Shown here piece after piece: positions 34,189-46,530 of a DNA stretch of 64,000 nucleotides (its first letter is position 1; the number at the start of each line of letters is the position of its first letter). The notes below the pieces were generated by a model, which made no database searches, had not been told where the DNA came from, and was given only the letters and a program-made list of their open reading frames with translations. Position numbers and translations under genes: made by a program. This DNA comes from Diplosphaera chodatii. Lineage: Eukaryota > Chlorophyta > Trebouxiophyceae > Prasiolales > Stichococcaceae. The stretch spans positions 496,001-560,000 of the forward strand of contig JAALGY010000023.1 of assembly GCA_032358165.1 (NCBI GenBank), in the 5' to 3' direction.

Positions 34189-37153
34189 CTACGAGCCGCC
34201 GCCGCTGCCGCCGCCTGGTGAAGGAATGAAGCCAGAGCGGCGGCCCTCAAAGCCCGGCCGAAGGAGCTTCTTCTCCCGCTTGGCCTTCTTCTTGTCTGCC
34301 TTGGCTGTGACACGCGCCTGCAGGTTGTCGGTCCGCCTGCATCGCAGAGCACACGAGATGTTGGAAAGTCACCACCAGGGTCCAGCTCGCATTCTGCCTG
34401 CATGTTCTCTCTTTGAGAGCTGACAGATGAACCTGGTCTGCCTTTGGCACTGACTTGCCAGCCCTGCTGCGGCAGCATTTTATCAACTGCACAGAGGCAC
34501 ACGACGTCGGCCCCTCACCGCTTCTGCCGCTCGGCCTGCGACTGCTGCTGCTGCGAGGTGCGCTCTGCCCAGGCCGCGCCCCGCTTGGCGGCCGCCTTGG
34601 ACTCCTTTTTCAGGCTGCGCCGCAGCCGCGTGGGGTCGTCCAGCACCTTCTCGCCACGCGCTCTCGCCAGCGCCGCGTTCCACGCCTCCCCCGCTGCCTT
34701 TGCCTGGTAGATGCAGCCATCTTGTGCATGTAGGGTGAAGTGATGGGTCATGCTGCGTGGCGCATATCAGGCACGATCACAGCAGCCCAGCACAGCTCGT
34801 GCCTAGGCGTTCAGCAGCCTACAGTCTTGCATACATCGGGCTTTCGCTTGTGCAGCAATTGGGTGGCGCTGTATTACTGCGTTGTGTACCTCTGCTGCCG
34901 CGTCGCCGGCACCGGCGGCGCTGCCCTGCTGCTTGGCCTCCGCCTTGGCCAGCAGCGCCGCCTTGGACTCTTTCCGCCGCTTCTTCCGCGGGTTCAGCTC
35001 GCCCAGCTGGCTGGCCGCTGCAGATGGTAACAGGCAAGCACCGATTTCGCTTCAGGCTTACGGCAGCATGCTTGTTGGTGGCATAGCGACTCGATGGTGA
35101 TACCATGCACAGCCTGCTAGCGTGAACGTCTTGGTGAGAGGTGCTGCCGCGCACTTTTGCTGATGTCCAGGCGGCCAAAGGACAGGTCAGCGGGGGGCGA
35201 GGCGGCGGCGGCGGGGCGGGGCCGCTTGGCCGCAGGCTTCTGCCCGCTGCTGAGCGCCTGGTCCACCTCCGCCAGCTGCCTGCTAGCACGCAACACAACA
35301 CGTTGAGCGGGAGACGACAGAATGGGCCACCGCCTTGCAGGAGCAGCAGGATGCCATATGAGCTGCAGAGGCGACACCGCAGGTCATGATGGTGTATAAT
35401 CGTTGCCGTCGCCATCACCAGACAAAGATGCACTGCAAGAGCAACGTAACAGGGTGGCCGAACACTCACTTCTGGAAGTCGGCTGCGGACAGGTGTGACG
35501 TCTTGGGGCTGCCGACGCCCTTGCCGCCCTCCGCCTGTGGCCCGCGCTTCCGCTTGGCGCCCACCTGATGTGTAAACCTCAGCGGTGACAACAGCGCCAG
35601 GAGACATTTGCTGGGCACCCTCCAGCCACCCGCAGCCGACCCCTGCGGCCCCGTTAGGGAGACCAGATCACACTGCGTGGCCATGGCACGCCATGCACAC
35701 CAGAACAGTTCCTCACCTTCTTCTCCACGTGGCCATTGGTGGCGCGGAAGCGCTTGGCGGCCTCCGTCTGCTTCCTGCGCTCCTCAGCATGCCGCGCCGC
35801 CCGCAGCGCTGCCACCTTGGCCGCCAGCCGCTGCTGCAGCTCCTCCCGCGACGCCAGATCTAGCACAGGGGTGCATTGGGCGTCACGGCCATGTCGACAG
35901 TGACAATCAGCAGCAGCTCTTCACGGAGAGTAACAATTCTTCCAGATGGCAACAACAGCAGGGCAGGGGCACCTGTGAGGTTGAGGCGCAGCCCAGAGGT
36001 GCTGCCGCCTGGCGCATCCCCTGCTGCTGCTGCTGCTGCCGGGGCTGCGTCGCCACCAGCCACCTGATCGCCAGCGCCCTTCCGCTGCTGCGCCGCCTGC
36101 GCTGCCAGCTGCCGCTGCACGTCCAGCGCCGTATGCGCCTTGTCCGGGTCCAGCTTGTCTTTTCTGTTCTGCAGCAGCAGCAGCTGGGAGCGTGGTGCAC
36201 ATCAGGTCCGAGGGTCTCAAAATCTTCAGCATGGTGTGTATATGCGATCAAAGCCGATGCCAACACCCTGTAATCCGGCGTGCATCTCACAGCAGGCATG
36301 CAACGCTGGGCACCTGCTTGTGCTGCTTGCGGAAGGCGGCCTTGGCGGCGTCCCGGTCCGCCTTCTTCATGTACTTGGTCGACACCCGGTCTGCGTCCAG
36401 GTCGTGGTAGTGCCGCGCCGGCACCAGCTCCACCAGGCGGTCGAAGAACGCCGAGTGCGCCTGGGGATGTCATGGTGCATATGTTCGCTGATTTTTTCGT
36501 AACAGGCGTACCATCTGTATCCTGCGGTGATGCTTTGACGGCAACATCTTCACCGACATGGCCAAGCATCGCCAGGCATGTCCGACAGAGTGCAAGCGCT
36601 ATATGCCGCTGCGCTTCGTGTGCACGACAGTATAGTGAGCCTGACAACGACAGCAGCATGTGAGTAGTAGACGTGCTGCACATCTGTCTCATTATCGATG
36701 TCGATCAAGCCCGAGAAGTACCTGCAGTGCCTCTGGTGAGAGTGGGTCCCGCATTGCACTGCCACCCGCGGCTCCACCGTCTGTGGCATCACGAGCCACT
36801 TCACCAGCAGCCCCTGAGGCGGTAGTCTCATCGTGTACAGGCTGCTGAGCGGGTGCCTGCTGCTGTGCTGCGGCGTCCGTTGCTGGTGGCTTGCTGCCTT
36901 TGCGCCGCTTCTTATGTTTCTGCGGTGATGCATTTGGGGCGACTGGATCATCTGTGGTGGCGGCTGTACCATCCAGGAGTTCAGCTGCGTGACCTACTGA
37001 CTGCCGAGAGCTGTCTCGCGGTTTGCCAGCAGCTGCGGGCTGTGCTGCTGCTGGCTGAGCATTTGCGCCGGCTGGCAGATGCGAGCTGGTGGGCGCTACA
37101 ACTCCAGCCGCTGCTCCGGCTGCATCTGCCTGCGCGCTTTTGCGTTTGGCCAT
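34189..37153 (-). CDS. SURF6: SURF6/Rrp14-type ribosome biogenesis protein
   Basis: Nine exons: 37153-36722, 36460-36314, 36168-35973, 35859-35717, 35564-35470, 35279-35155, 35017-34890, 34703-34519, 34336-34189; 532 aa. The N-terminal 145 residues are disordered with a basic KHKKRRKG patch (likely nucleolar signal). SURF6 features follow in order: AHSAFFDRLVELVPARHYHD, REELQQRLAAKVAALRAARH, LNPRKKRRKESKAALLAKAE, then AWNAALARARGEKVLDDPTR, LRRSLKKESKAAAKR and REKKLLRPGFEGRR near the end. The protein is very basic and binds nucleic acid; in yeast Rrp14 acts in both subunit pathways in the nucleolus. An alternative start seven codons upstream (37174) is in frame. The C-terminus ends in a Gly/Ser tail. 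Confidence 0.93.
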
Positions 37154-37598
37154 GACCACACGCGTGTGTGTCAACGTCTACCAGCGAACCAGTTTTACAT
37201 GTGCCTCAGGAAACACAGCAGCCAAGAGTAAGCAAACAATATACGTGCTCTTATTTGACTGCAAGTTGCCTTCAGTGGTCGCCCCGACGTGTGTAATATG
37301 TTCTGACCGTGAGCAGGCGAGCAGGCGGCAAGCGCTGTGCGTATGGACATGACATTCTTTCAGCCGCCCTCCACCGACATTTCAACCAGAGGAAGCTCAA
37401 CCATGCAGATACCAACCATGTGCTTCAACTGCTCCAATTCAATCGATACCACCTACCGTCTAACGCTTCCCAGCAACCACAGCAACATACGAATGAAGGC
37501 AACGTGGCACGATGTTGCAAGAATGTACAAACTCGTTGCAGTGTCGCAGCAGCCCACTGCCCTCTGCGCACAGTGGTAGTAGTGTCGACCACGCAGCA
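37154..37598. other. Spacer between SURF6 start and TauD-like stop
   Basis: About 445 nt; presumed SURF6 promoter and TauD-like 3' UTR. Nothing else seen. Confidence 0.4.
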
Positions 37599-40500
37599 TC
37601 ACTCGCCGTCCAGCGGCGTGCACAGCTTCTGGCCAGGCACCGTGATGCCGCCGCGGTTGCCCGGCTCCACGCTGTCGAACAGCTCCGCGAAGTCCGGCGG
37701 CAACGGGCGGTCGGGCGCCGGGGGCGACACCCACAACCGGAACAGATGCCGCCGCCGCTCCAGCTCTGGCCAGTCCTCGTACTTGGTGCCTGCACGCAGC
37801 GGTGCCCGGGTTTGAGTGCATGCACATACATGCGAATGCACGCATGCATGTCAGCAGTATCTATGAGCCTGATGCAGAGGCATTGGCGTCGAAGCCAAGA
37901 AGTTCGCACGTGTGTGCAGCATCTGGTGGTTGTGCAGCAGCTGAATGTCGCCCGGCTGTAGGATAAAGTCTAGCCGCAGCGCATCCGACTGCGCAGTTGC
38001 ACAACATGACATCAGTCGGCCGCCGTCGAACCCCGAGCAGCAACATGTCATCAGGTAACACTCAGCTGTGCTGGTGCTTGCGACCTTGGCAATGGCGTTG
38101 AAGTAGCGCAGCGCCTCACGCTGCTTGTCTGTCAGGCGCGGCACCTCTGGATGCCGCTGCGCAAGCTCTGCACCATCACCCACCGGTTGATTGAAAGCAC
38201 ATGTTGTGGTCAGGTCTTGCTGCCAGCAGTGGCTGAAGCGTTAAGCAGTGCACACGAGACCATGCTATGCTGTTACCGTAGTATGTCGCATTGTAGCTGG
38301 TGCTGAGGTAGCCCTGCGGTGGGATACACAGCAGTGTCGTGCAGATGTGAATATCAAGCTGACGTGCGGGTATGAAGACCTGCGCTGTGCAACGACTGGG
38401 GTGCCGCATGCCCGCGCCTTGTGGTAGTTCATGATGGGCAGCCGGAAGTAGGGCTTCTTGCCCGCCGGGATCTCACCCTTGCGGTCCACATACCTGCAGC
38501 AGCAACGCCAGATCAGCTGACTGCTTCGGCTCATGTGCAGCCAGCATCCGCGGCACATGATGGCACAGCACGCTGCCCAGAAACGACACTCCTGCTATAC
38601 ACATGACGCGCTGGCATTCAGTTGGCCATGGTGGAGTCCATCGCGAGTTCTTCGTGATGGATCTGCATGCAGCGCACCAGGGGCCGGACAGGGCCAGCAC
38701 GAGGTCGGCGCGCCCCAGGCGCAGCAGCTCGTTGTGGACCGCCACGCTGGACGACCAGCTGGACTCCCCGCCCGCCTTTGCCGTCTTCAGGCACAGCAGC
38801 CCTGCAGCATCAGCAGGCGTGAGTTCTGCCCATGTGGATTTCGTTTGATGAACATGCCGCATCAGGATCGGTGGCACGCCCAGCTCATCACGAGTTCATC
38901 CTTGAGCTGGACAGGGATTACTAATGGTGTGCAACTGAACATGACCAAGAGCATGGGCTGAGGTACAACACACCAGGCCAGCGGACTGCAGGAACAATGC
39001 GGCACCACCCAAGAAGAGTAAACTATGCACATCACTTGCGCACCGACAATGTCAGAGGCGTCAGTGTGCCAGGGCTGCGCCAGAGAGGTGCCATACACGC
39101 GTGTGTCTGGCCGGCGCGGGTCCAAGCCAATGTCCTGCATACAGCAGCGACAGACCACATGGGCACCGCTGCCAGAGGCCTGCTGTAAACACAGCAGCTG
39201 CACAGGCTCCAGGGGGCTCGCTCCTATCCCATGTAGTGCACAACATGGACACATCACTGTTGACAGAACGGGTACGTGGTGGCCACGGCAGTGCCTGCAG
39301 TGGCGGGTACAGTGGCAGATGCTTGCGCGGTTGCACACCTTCACATGCCCCAGGATGTGTCCCTTGGCATTCTGGCTGACAACCCTGCCCCAGTATAGAC
39401 CGAAGCCCCTGCAGCCAGTGGCAGTCGTTGCTTGGCAACAGGGTCCCATGACACGTCGTTGTGGAGCAACTCCTGTTGATGCTACGGTGTCGCATCTTGC
39501 CGCACCAGTACGCCAGCGCTGACTCCTGCTGGCTGTACCGCTCCACCGGCACGCCCCGGATCAGGTACCACCCACGGCCAAAGCGCACCTGCAGAAGAGC
39601 ATGCAGGCAACCTTAGACGTTCACAGAGCATGCTGTGTGGTCGTTGTGGGATGCCCCCGCTTCGATGGGATGGGATCATGGGCACTGGCGAGGTAGGATG
39701 CAGCCCAGTCAGCAGGACACCTCATCACGCGCTGCCTCCAGCTTGGGACCGAGACTTGGCAGCGGAAAGTCATCTTTCGTCACATCCTGCACAGCACCTG
39801 TCTCATCAACAGCGCCGCTGCACAGGGCCCCAACTGCTGAGACGTACCGGTGTCAGCGCACAAGAAAACAGCAGATTCGGTTGCCAATGTCCGCTTGGTG
39901 CAAAACGTCCTGCATGACGGCCATGCGTACCGCGATCTGCTTGCCAGTGGATGTGGCCTTGTGCACGGCGGCATCCAGCTCAGTCACCTCCGCAGGTGAC
40001 AGCCGGAGGATGTGCTGCATGCTCAACACGCACAGGGTTACTGATCTGTTGCTCGGCAGTTTCAGTTTCATTCCTGAAGGGACTTTGCGCACGCAGCACA
40101 TGCACCTTCGTGCGTGCACCTTCGTGTACAAGCGCATGGACTGCAGTTCACTGCCCAGCAGCGTTTGCACCAGAAGAGTGTGGTGAATGCCTGAGTACCT
40201 TCTCCAGGTCCGGGTAGTCCTTGGCGGTCCACGCAGCCGGGTCGACAATGATGGTCAGCGGCTCCACTTTGCCTTGTGGCCCCGAGTGCCTGCGGCCAAA
40301 CCCACACGGTCTTTGTGCACCGCCTTGTTGCACAGCCTCGTCGATCCTTGTCTTTACAGATCCGCATGATATTGGGGAAGCAATGGCGAGTTGCAGGTGG
40401 CCGCTGCTGAACCGCATGCTTGAGCGCAGATTGTGCAACTGCAGGGTCTGCCAAAGTGCCGCACCGGACGCCGGGGGGCGTCAGGCCGGTACCTAGCCCG

Positions 40501-40601
40501 TCGAGCGGCAGGTCGGGCGCGGACTTGTAGTGCTCGTTCACGAGCGCCTGCGGGCTCAGATCCCCCAGCACGGAGGCGCTCATGTCGATGCTGGGCGCCA
40601 T
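37599..40601 (-). CDS. TauD/TfdA-family Fe(II)/2-oxoglutarate dioxygenase
   Basis: Thirteen exons: 40601-40493, 40272-40199, 40014-39931, 39786-39721, 39588-39506, 39408-39339, 39134-39044, 38801-38678, 38493-38418, 38313-38277, 38167-38085, 37988-37910, 37789-37599; 388 aa, frame closed. Family features in order: ILRLSPAEVTELDAAV, DDFPLPSLGPKL, GWYLIRGVPVERYS, YWGFGLYWGRVVSQNAKGH, Fe ligands in AQPWHTDASDIVGLLCL, and the distal His and 2-oxoglutarate-binding Arg in LLHNHQMLHTRTKYEDW. All catalytic residues are present. This eukaryotic subgroup acts on unknown small molecules; taurine use is not implied. The intron after exon 9 needs a GC donor (AAG|GCGCGG) to restore NYHKGYLSTSY; no GT site does so cleanly. 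Confidence 0.88.
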
Positions 40602-41384
40602 AGCTGCGGCTGGCCAAACACTTGAAACGCAGCACCTGTGTGCGACCAGCAGCCAGGATCAGCAATGCGTTGAGAAGCAGTGTTTCCGATACTTTTATTG
40701 TGGACACAACCGCTGCGTCATTTGCGCAAACGAGTAACTGTGCACAAACAGATAGCTAGGCCATATAAGGGCGGGGCAACATGCACCTTTGACAGCAGCT
40801 GCAACAGGCAGCTGGGTGGCCGGCAAGGCCGAGTGTCGTAGTGCGATAGAGCTTGCAAGAAGGCCCAGTGGCAGCGGTGCCTTGCTTCAGGCGGCATCCG
40901 ACCGTCTCGTACTAGAACCCACAGCGGAGGAGGCAAAAACGTGGCCCGAAACGTGGCTTCTGAACAGCTGCACGGTAATCCTCACACCTCGGACGCTTGG
41001 CTGCGCATTATTCCATCTTCTGCGCCCACAGCTGCGCAGCGGGCGATCCCTGCCACGAGCAGGCAAGGAGGAGGGCTGCAGTCGCGCTGGTCGCGGGCAG
41101 GTCCGAGTGGCAGCCTGCCCTCACGTGTTGCCGTGCTGCCCGTGTCCTGCCTTGTGCTTTCTGTCTCCTGTGACATACACTCCACAGCGGCAACGTTCAA
41201 GTAGTTCAAACGCTCCTGAAGCGCCCCTATAGTATTGAAACATGGCTGCTGGAGGCCCCCGACCCATGTGTGTCATCGCCCGCCGACAGGCGACGCGATG
41301 ACACACGGGACGGTCCCCCAAGCAATTCACGCACATGCGCCCTAATGCTGAGCTGGGTGATCACTGCAGACGTTTGAAGCCATC
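40602..41384. promoter_or_regulatory. Divergent promoter region (TauD-like / AUX-LAX)
   Basis: About 780 nt between divergent starts. A TATA-like CCTTATATGG (minus strand, 40770-40761) next to a GGGCGGGG box lies about 160 nt upstream of the TauD-like ATG and could be its core promoter. No coding exon is supported. Confidence 0.35.
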
Positions 41385-44300
41385 ATGTCCTGCCAGCCAG
41401 CCGTTGAGCGGGACGCCGAGGGCGGCAACCGGGTGCGCTATCTGAGAGTAGTGCATCACTAGCCCTTCGCTCGTCCGAGCACGTTGCCCGTGTATACCAC
41501 CGCGACATACGCCGCTGCGGTATCCCTGTGGCAGGGCACTGGAGCTCATGAGCACACCGATCAATTTGTCACTGCGTATGCCTTGCGTGCGTCCAGTGCA
41601 TGGGTTATTAGTGTGCGTGCTTTCGCCTGCATCAGTACCCCCAATGGCCCAAAGATGTTGCTGCGACTCGTACCTGCCGGTCATTGTCGGTCTGTACCCG
41701 GCGCAAGAGTGCGGGTTGATCTTGGGCGTGTGCGTCAAAGTTCAGCTGTGAAAACGTGTCACAAGTCAGAGGCAGCTTTTCTGGCTGCACAGACGCCGCT
41801 GCACTTGGGCAAAGTCTCACCGGCCAGCACCGACCAGGCGCTCGAGAAGGTTGGCATCGACAACAGCAGCTACGACCACCTGACGCCATGGCAGGCGTTC
41901 TGGACCGTGGGATGGATGGGTGCGTGAACTGCGTGCTTGTGCACACCTGCGCTGCGTGTGCGCCTGTTGCTTGCCTGTCTTGCGAGCAGCAATGCGAGGG
42001 GCCAGATTGTTCAACCTCCTGTTCGCATTGTATGCAGGCCATGCAGGCTCCAAGTTCGATGCATGGCTGACGTCCAGCGCAGCGCAGGCGCGAAGATCTG
42101 ATACCTGTGCACCCCCAACCACTTTTGCGCTTTCATTGACCAGTGCAGTGGTACTCCTGTTCGAGCCTGAGCTTGGGTTCACATGCTGCACGCTGCAGAT
42201 TGGGCAAGTCATGCTCAGCCTGCCGAGGGCCAACTACCTGACGTCAGCAGCCGCTGGACTGCCCCTCATGATTGTGCGTCATCTCACTGTCTATATATCA
42301 ACCCTGTTCAATGGCAGCATGTGCTCGACTTTCAAGTCGTGGTGGTGCCGCTTTATTGTCGTCAATCTGAGCCAGGCTTGTCTCGGGATGCCTAGCGATG
42401 ACCACTGTATGTACGCATGCAGTCCTTCGGTGCCATCTCGACTTGGACGATCTACCTGGCCAACAGCCTGTATGTGGAGGCCAAGCGCCGCAAGGTGGGC
42501 ATGCATGCACCCCTGATGTGCAAGTCGGTTATGAGCTGGCATTGCAGGTCCTGGCCCGATCTCGCTGAGTATACTGTGTTCGCCCAGCACAACCACTCGC
42601 GCCTCCTGCCTTTGCAGCTGGCAGCAGGCGAGTGGTACGCACCTGGAACAAAGTCTAGGAAGCAGGCGACTCAGTACTTCGAAGTGGTCGGCTACCTGAC
42701 AAACAGGCGAGTGCTATCAGAACATGATGGCCATGGCACTGTCCTTATGTAACAGTGTCATACAGCCCATACTGTTCGCTACACCAGGCATTGCAGTGTA
42801 CATGGTTGCTCAGTGTCATGATCGCCGCAAACAGGTGGGTCGGCTATGCGACGCTGATCATTACAATCATTGGGCTGCTCAGCACAGGCATTGCGCAAGT
42901 CATCGCGTGCAGGTAGGTGCCATGTCTGCTTGCCCACATCTACTCACTGTGAGCTGCAGCACACTTGTTCATACCAGCACCGTGACCACCGTGAACTACA
43001 CAGCCTAGTTACCAGCATCGTACAGTCTAGGTACATGTGAGCGGCGGTGTACTGACAGAACGAATTGCTTTGCAGCGCCGACAATTACTTTCTGGACGAC
43101 TCGCACAGCAAGCGGTTGGTCTCAAGCTAGCTTCTGTTTTGATATTTGAACAGGCCCTTATGTGCATCAGCTGCTGATATATATGGAAACGCCCACATGA
43201 GCATGGATACCCAAGTGTCTGCGTTAAACTCCGTGCTAGCCATGCTCTGTTCATCTCTGACATACGTTTGCATGTGCAGGACATACTCGCTCATCTGGGG
43301 CGCAATTCTGTCGGGCGTCTTCATTCTGATTCCTAGCTTCAAACACCTGCGAATCCTCTGCCTTCTCGGTGTCGTTGGTGAGATTACTCCCACCGGAACA
43401 ACACTTGACCCGTACATGCATCAACATTCCACATGTCACCATTGCTCACGCACGCCAAACAGCAGACCACTGAGTGGTGACAAGCAAGAGTGCAAGCTGA
43501 AGTGGGACTGTTGCCGTGCCTTCTGTCGTTGGACCCTGACACAGATGCATATGCATAACACTTTGCAGGCACAGCATACACCGCTGTGTACATCTGGATC
43601 ACGACCGCCTCGCACGGCTTTGACAGCGCCAATTGGACGGCCAGCCCCGGGGACCTGAGGAGCTTCTTCCTGGGCTTGAACGTCATGCTCAGCGCCCTGG
43701 GCGGCCACGGTGGGCAGCAAACTGATGTCATAGCAGCCTGTATAAAGATGCCTCCATCCCTCCGTCCTCACCAGTGCCAATTTGGCACCGCCCTCTTAAT
43801 ATCTGTGAACATGTATTGCAAACATACATACTGAGCATACTGAGACCCTTCGGCTGACTGCTGCAGGCATGAGCTTCGAGATCATGGACAGCATGTGGAA
43901 GCCGTCCAAATACCCTGCTGTTTACCCCTACAGCACATTCTTTACGGTAAGTGCAGAGCATCGTAGCTGTCACAGCACCTCTTCTGCAATTGTTATGTGT
44001 GCATGCTTCGTTGCGTGGTTGCGGCTGCTGGCAAGCATTGTTGCAGCAATGCGCTTCAGCAAATAAGCTGCTGTGTTTGCAGTACTGCGTCACTGTGCCG
44101 CACTCAATCATGGTTGTCCTGGCATACGGCGCACTGAATGCCAAGCAAGGTGGGCACAACTGTATCAAACCCAGCTGGAGCACCAGACCAGTGTCATTCG
44201 TGTGTACTGGGCATGCAACATGACTCTTGGTCCCTTCACAACGCCTGACAGCTGTGCATCTCTGCTGCAGACAACGTGTATGGCGTCCTACCTGACAATG

Positions 44301-45860
44301 GGTGGAGGTGCGTGCTGTCAAACCCCGTGCAGACATCATGCATCGTCCTCAAGAGCATGATCTGCTGTGCACGCCGGCATGTCGCATACTTTGCAGGATA
44401 CCATTCTAACCAACCAGCACTGCATGCCTCCGCCTGCAGGGACTCCTCCATCGTGCTGATGCTGCTACACCAGTGCGTTGCGTACGTCATCTACGTGGGA
44501 CCTGTGTTTTTCATGTGAGTGCTCATGTCGGTCGAACTGCACTAGCTGTTACCCTGCCATGCATATGTAAATGTAAATTTTGAGACACGCACTGCCAGCT
44601 AGTATTGAACCGGATCCTTGTCATGTCTGCAGGGCTGAGAAACTGTTTGGGGTTCACAGCAAGGCATACCCGCTGCGGATCCTGGCTCGTGTTCCCGTGG
44701 GTAAGTAGCTGTTAGTGTGAGGCGTGGAAAAGTGTGAGCTTGTAGAAAAGCAAGTGCAGCAGATGTGGATGCCTGTGTCGTATGCCACTATTCTATGCTC
44801 ACATTTTCGTGGCTCATGAACTGCAGCTGCAATTGTATGGCTTTTTGGTGCGCTGCCTCCCACCTTTCTTGCCTGTCTTATTCTGGCCATGCTGCCAAAC
44901 CTGCTTGGGTACAGCGTCGCAGTGTTTCGCAGTGCACAGGAGTTGACTGTATATGACAGACACACGGGCTTCATTTCATTGCTCTCTGTCCGTGCTTGCC
45001 ACAGGCATTGCGTTCCCATTCTACAGTGTCATCAACGCCTTCATGGGTGAGGGTCGCATTGCTTGCTCGCTTGTCTTGCTGCCACCCTGCCAGCTCGGTC
45101 CCTTCCTCAGATGCAGGGCATCATGGTCTGTGCGTGCCGGCCACTGATTGCATGCAGGCCTTTGCAGGCGCATTTGCTGGCACACTGACCGCCTTCGTCC
45201 TACCGGCCGGGGTGCACTTCTGGTGAGCCACCCGCGTGATGACGGGTCCCAAGTAGTGGCACAGCATCCTGCTTGCACAAGACAGCCTAGCCCCAGCCCT
45301 GACAACCATGCGTTCATGTCATCAGCCCTCCACACATCTTTCATTGCATACAGTGCATGGTGCCGTCTGTTGCCAGGGTCTTCCGCAAGCGCTCAGCTCA
45401 GCAAGTGGCCCTGAAGCAGCCGCCCAGGTGCGTAGCTAGGGTACACAAGGGAGACAGTGACAGCTGTGACGTGCCACCCTGCTGTGGCAAGTCAGCGAGC
45501 TGTGACACACACTGTAGCCGTGCACTGCAGGGCGCTGTTCCGCAGCTGGAACGTCATTCTGGTCCTCAACATCGTCATTGTCGTCGGCTTCGCCACCATT
45601 GGTGCGGCTTCCCACACCCTCGCTGTAGCAATGCAGGGCACAGGTGAATGTGTGTCTGCGCCTGTTGGCAGTGCCGAGGAATGTTCAGTTGCCATGTTTT
45701 CTTTGTCCAATGCGCAGGGCTGGGTTTTGGCATGTGGAGCGCCATCTCCAACTTCATCGACAAGGTGCACACACTGGGCGTGTTTGCGGAGTGCTACCAG
45801 TGCGCAGCGCCCGCCGCTGCCAACGCCACGGCTGCCGTCAACGGTGCTGCCACCGGCTGA
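41385..45860 (+). CDS. AUX/LAX-type auxin influx carrier homologue (amino acid/auxin permease)
   Basis: Twenty-one exons: 41385-41432, 41793-41919, 42038-42087, 42199-42273, 42423-42494, 42618-42706, 42835-42912, 43076-43114, 43280-43377, 43569-43709, 43867-43946, 44083-44149, 44271-44307, 44440-44514, 44633-44700, 44827-44847 (21 nt), 45005-45046, 45168-45222, 45377-45427, 45531-45643, 45718-45860; 522 aa, frame closed. Land-plant AUX1 landmarks appear in order: GSKFDAWLTSSAAQ, WTIYLANSLYVEAKRRK, QVIACSADNYFLDD, FILIPSFKHLRI, ALGGHGMSFEIMDSMWKP, VLMLLHQCVAYVIYVGP and EKLFGVHSKAYPLR. About ten to eleven membrane helices are expected, acting as an H+-coupled symporter at the plasma membrane; auxin as substrate is unproven. 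Introns after exons 3 and 6 need GC donors. Confidence 0.92.
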
Positions 45861-46530
45861 TGGGCTCAACGGTGTGGGCAGTGTGACATAAATGCTGAAA
45901 ATCATGCGCTCGACACATGCTGTGTTCTGGGCGGTGACACGGTGTGGCACACGCGAGCTCCAGTCGATTGCTGACTAAGAAGCTGTCCGACACTTCGTCT
46001 CTTGGCAAAGTACTACGTTGCTATGTGCTTTTGTCAAGGAGTACCATATCCCAACCTACGATGTGCAATGCGATGGGCTTCCAGGCTGTGCAGGTATGCA
46101 TGACCGCCAAGTTCGGCAAGGTTGTGGTGCTTCCGATGTATGTCTCGTTTTGGTATTCAACAAGTGGAACCGTAGCTGCTCACCATCTTTGGCCAGCGAT
46201 TGCACTCTGCATAAGCAGGCCCTTCTGACTAATGGCTCTGCAGGTTGTCGCACCGCCGCGTTCAGCAACATGTCGATTGCCCCTTTCCTATAAATGTTCC
46301 TGACTAGCATTGAGTCACCGCTGCACTGCCCATACTGGCTACCACGAATGCCACACGAGCCGCTTCTCCGTGCATCGCATCTTGCGCGTGCAGGCACGGC
46401 CCACGTGCCAGCTAGGCCCTCAAAAAACCGAGCATGTGTGCATGTCACATTTGGCTATCATCTCCCTGCTTCTCAAAATCCGGTGAGCTGACACGAGTGT
46501 CAGCGCGCAACGGGATGTGACTGCACAGCC
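45861..46530. other. Intergenic region AUX/LAX to TAF1A-like
   Basis: About 670 nt; both genes are plus strand. No gene supported. Confidence 0.4.

Noticed and set aside
39486..39505. Longer TauD-like exon 5 ending at CACC|GTAGCA
   Set aside because: Its phase does not match the next exon; the upstream TACTG|GTGCGG donor restores YWGFGLYWG.
42724..43008. Hydrophobic open frame suggesting an extra AUX/LAX exon (ALSLCNSVIQPILFATPGIAV)
   Set aside because: It lies mostly in intron 6 in the wrong frame. The exon at 42835-42912 fits the family position and phase, so this looks like coincidence or a decayed fragment.
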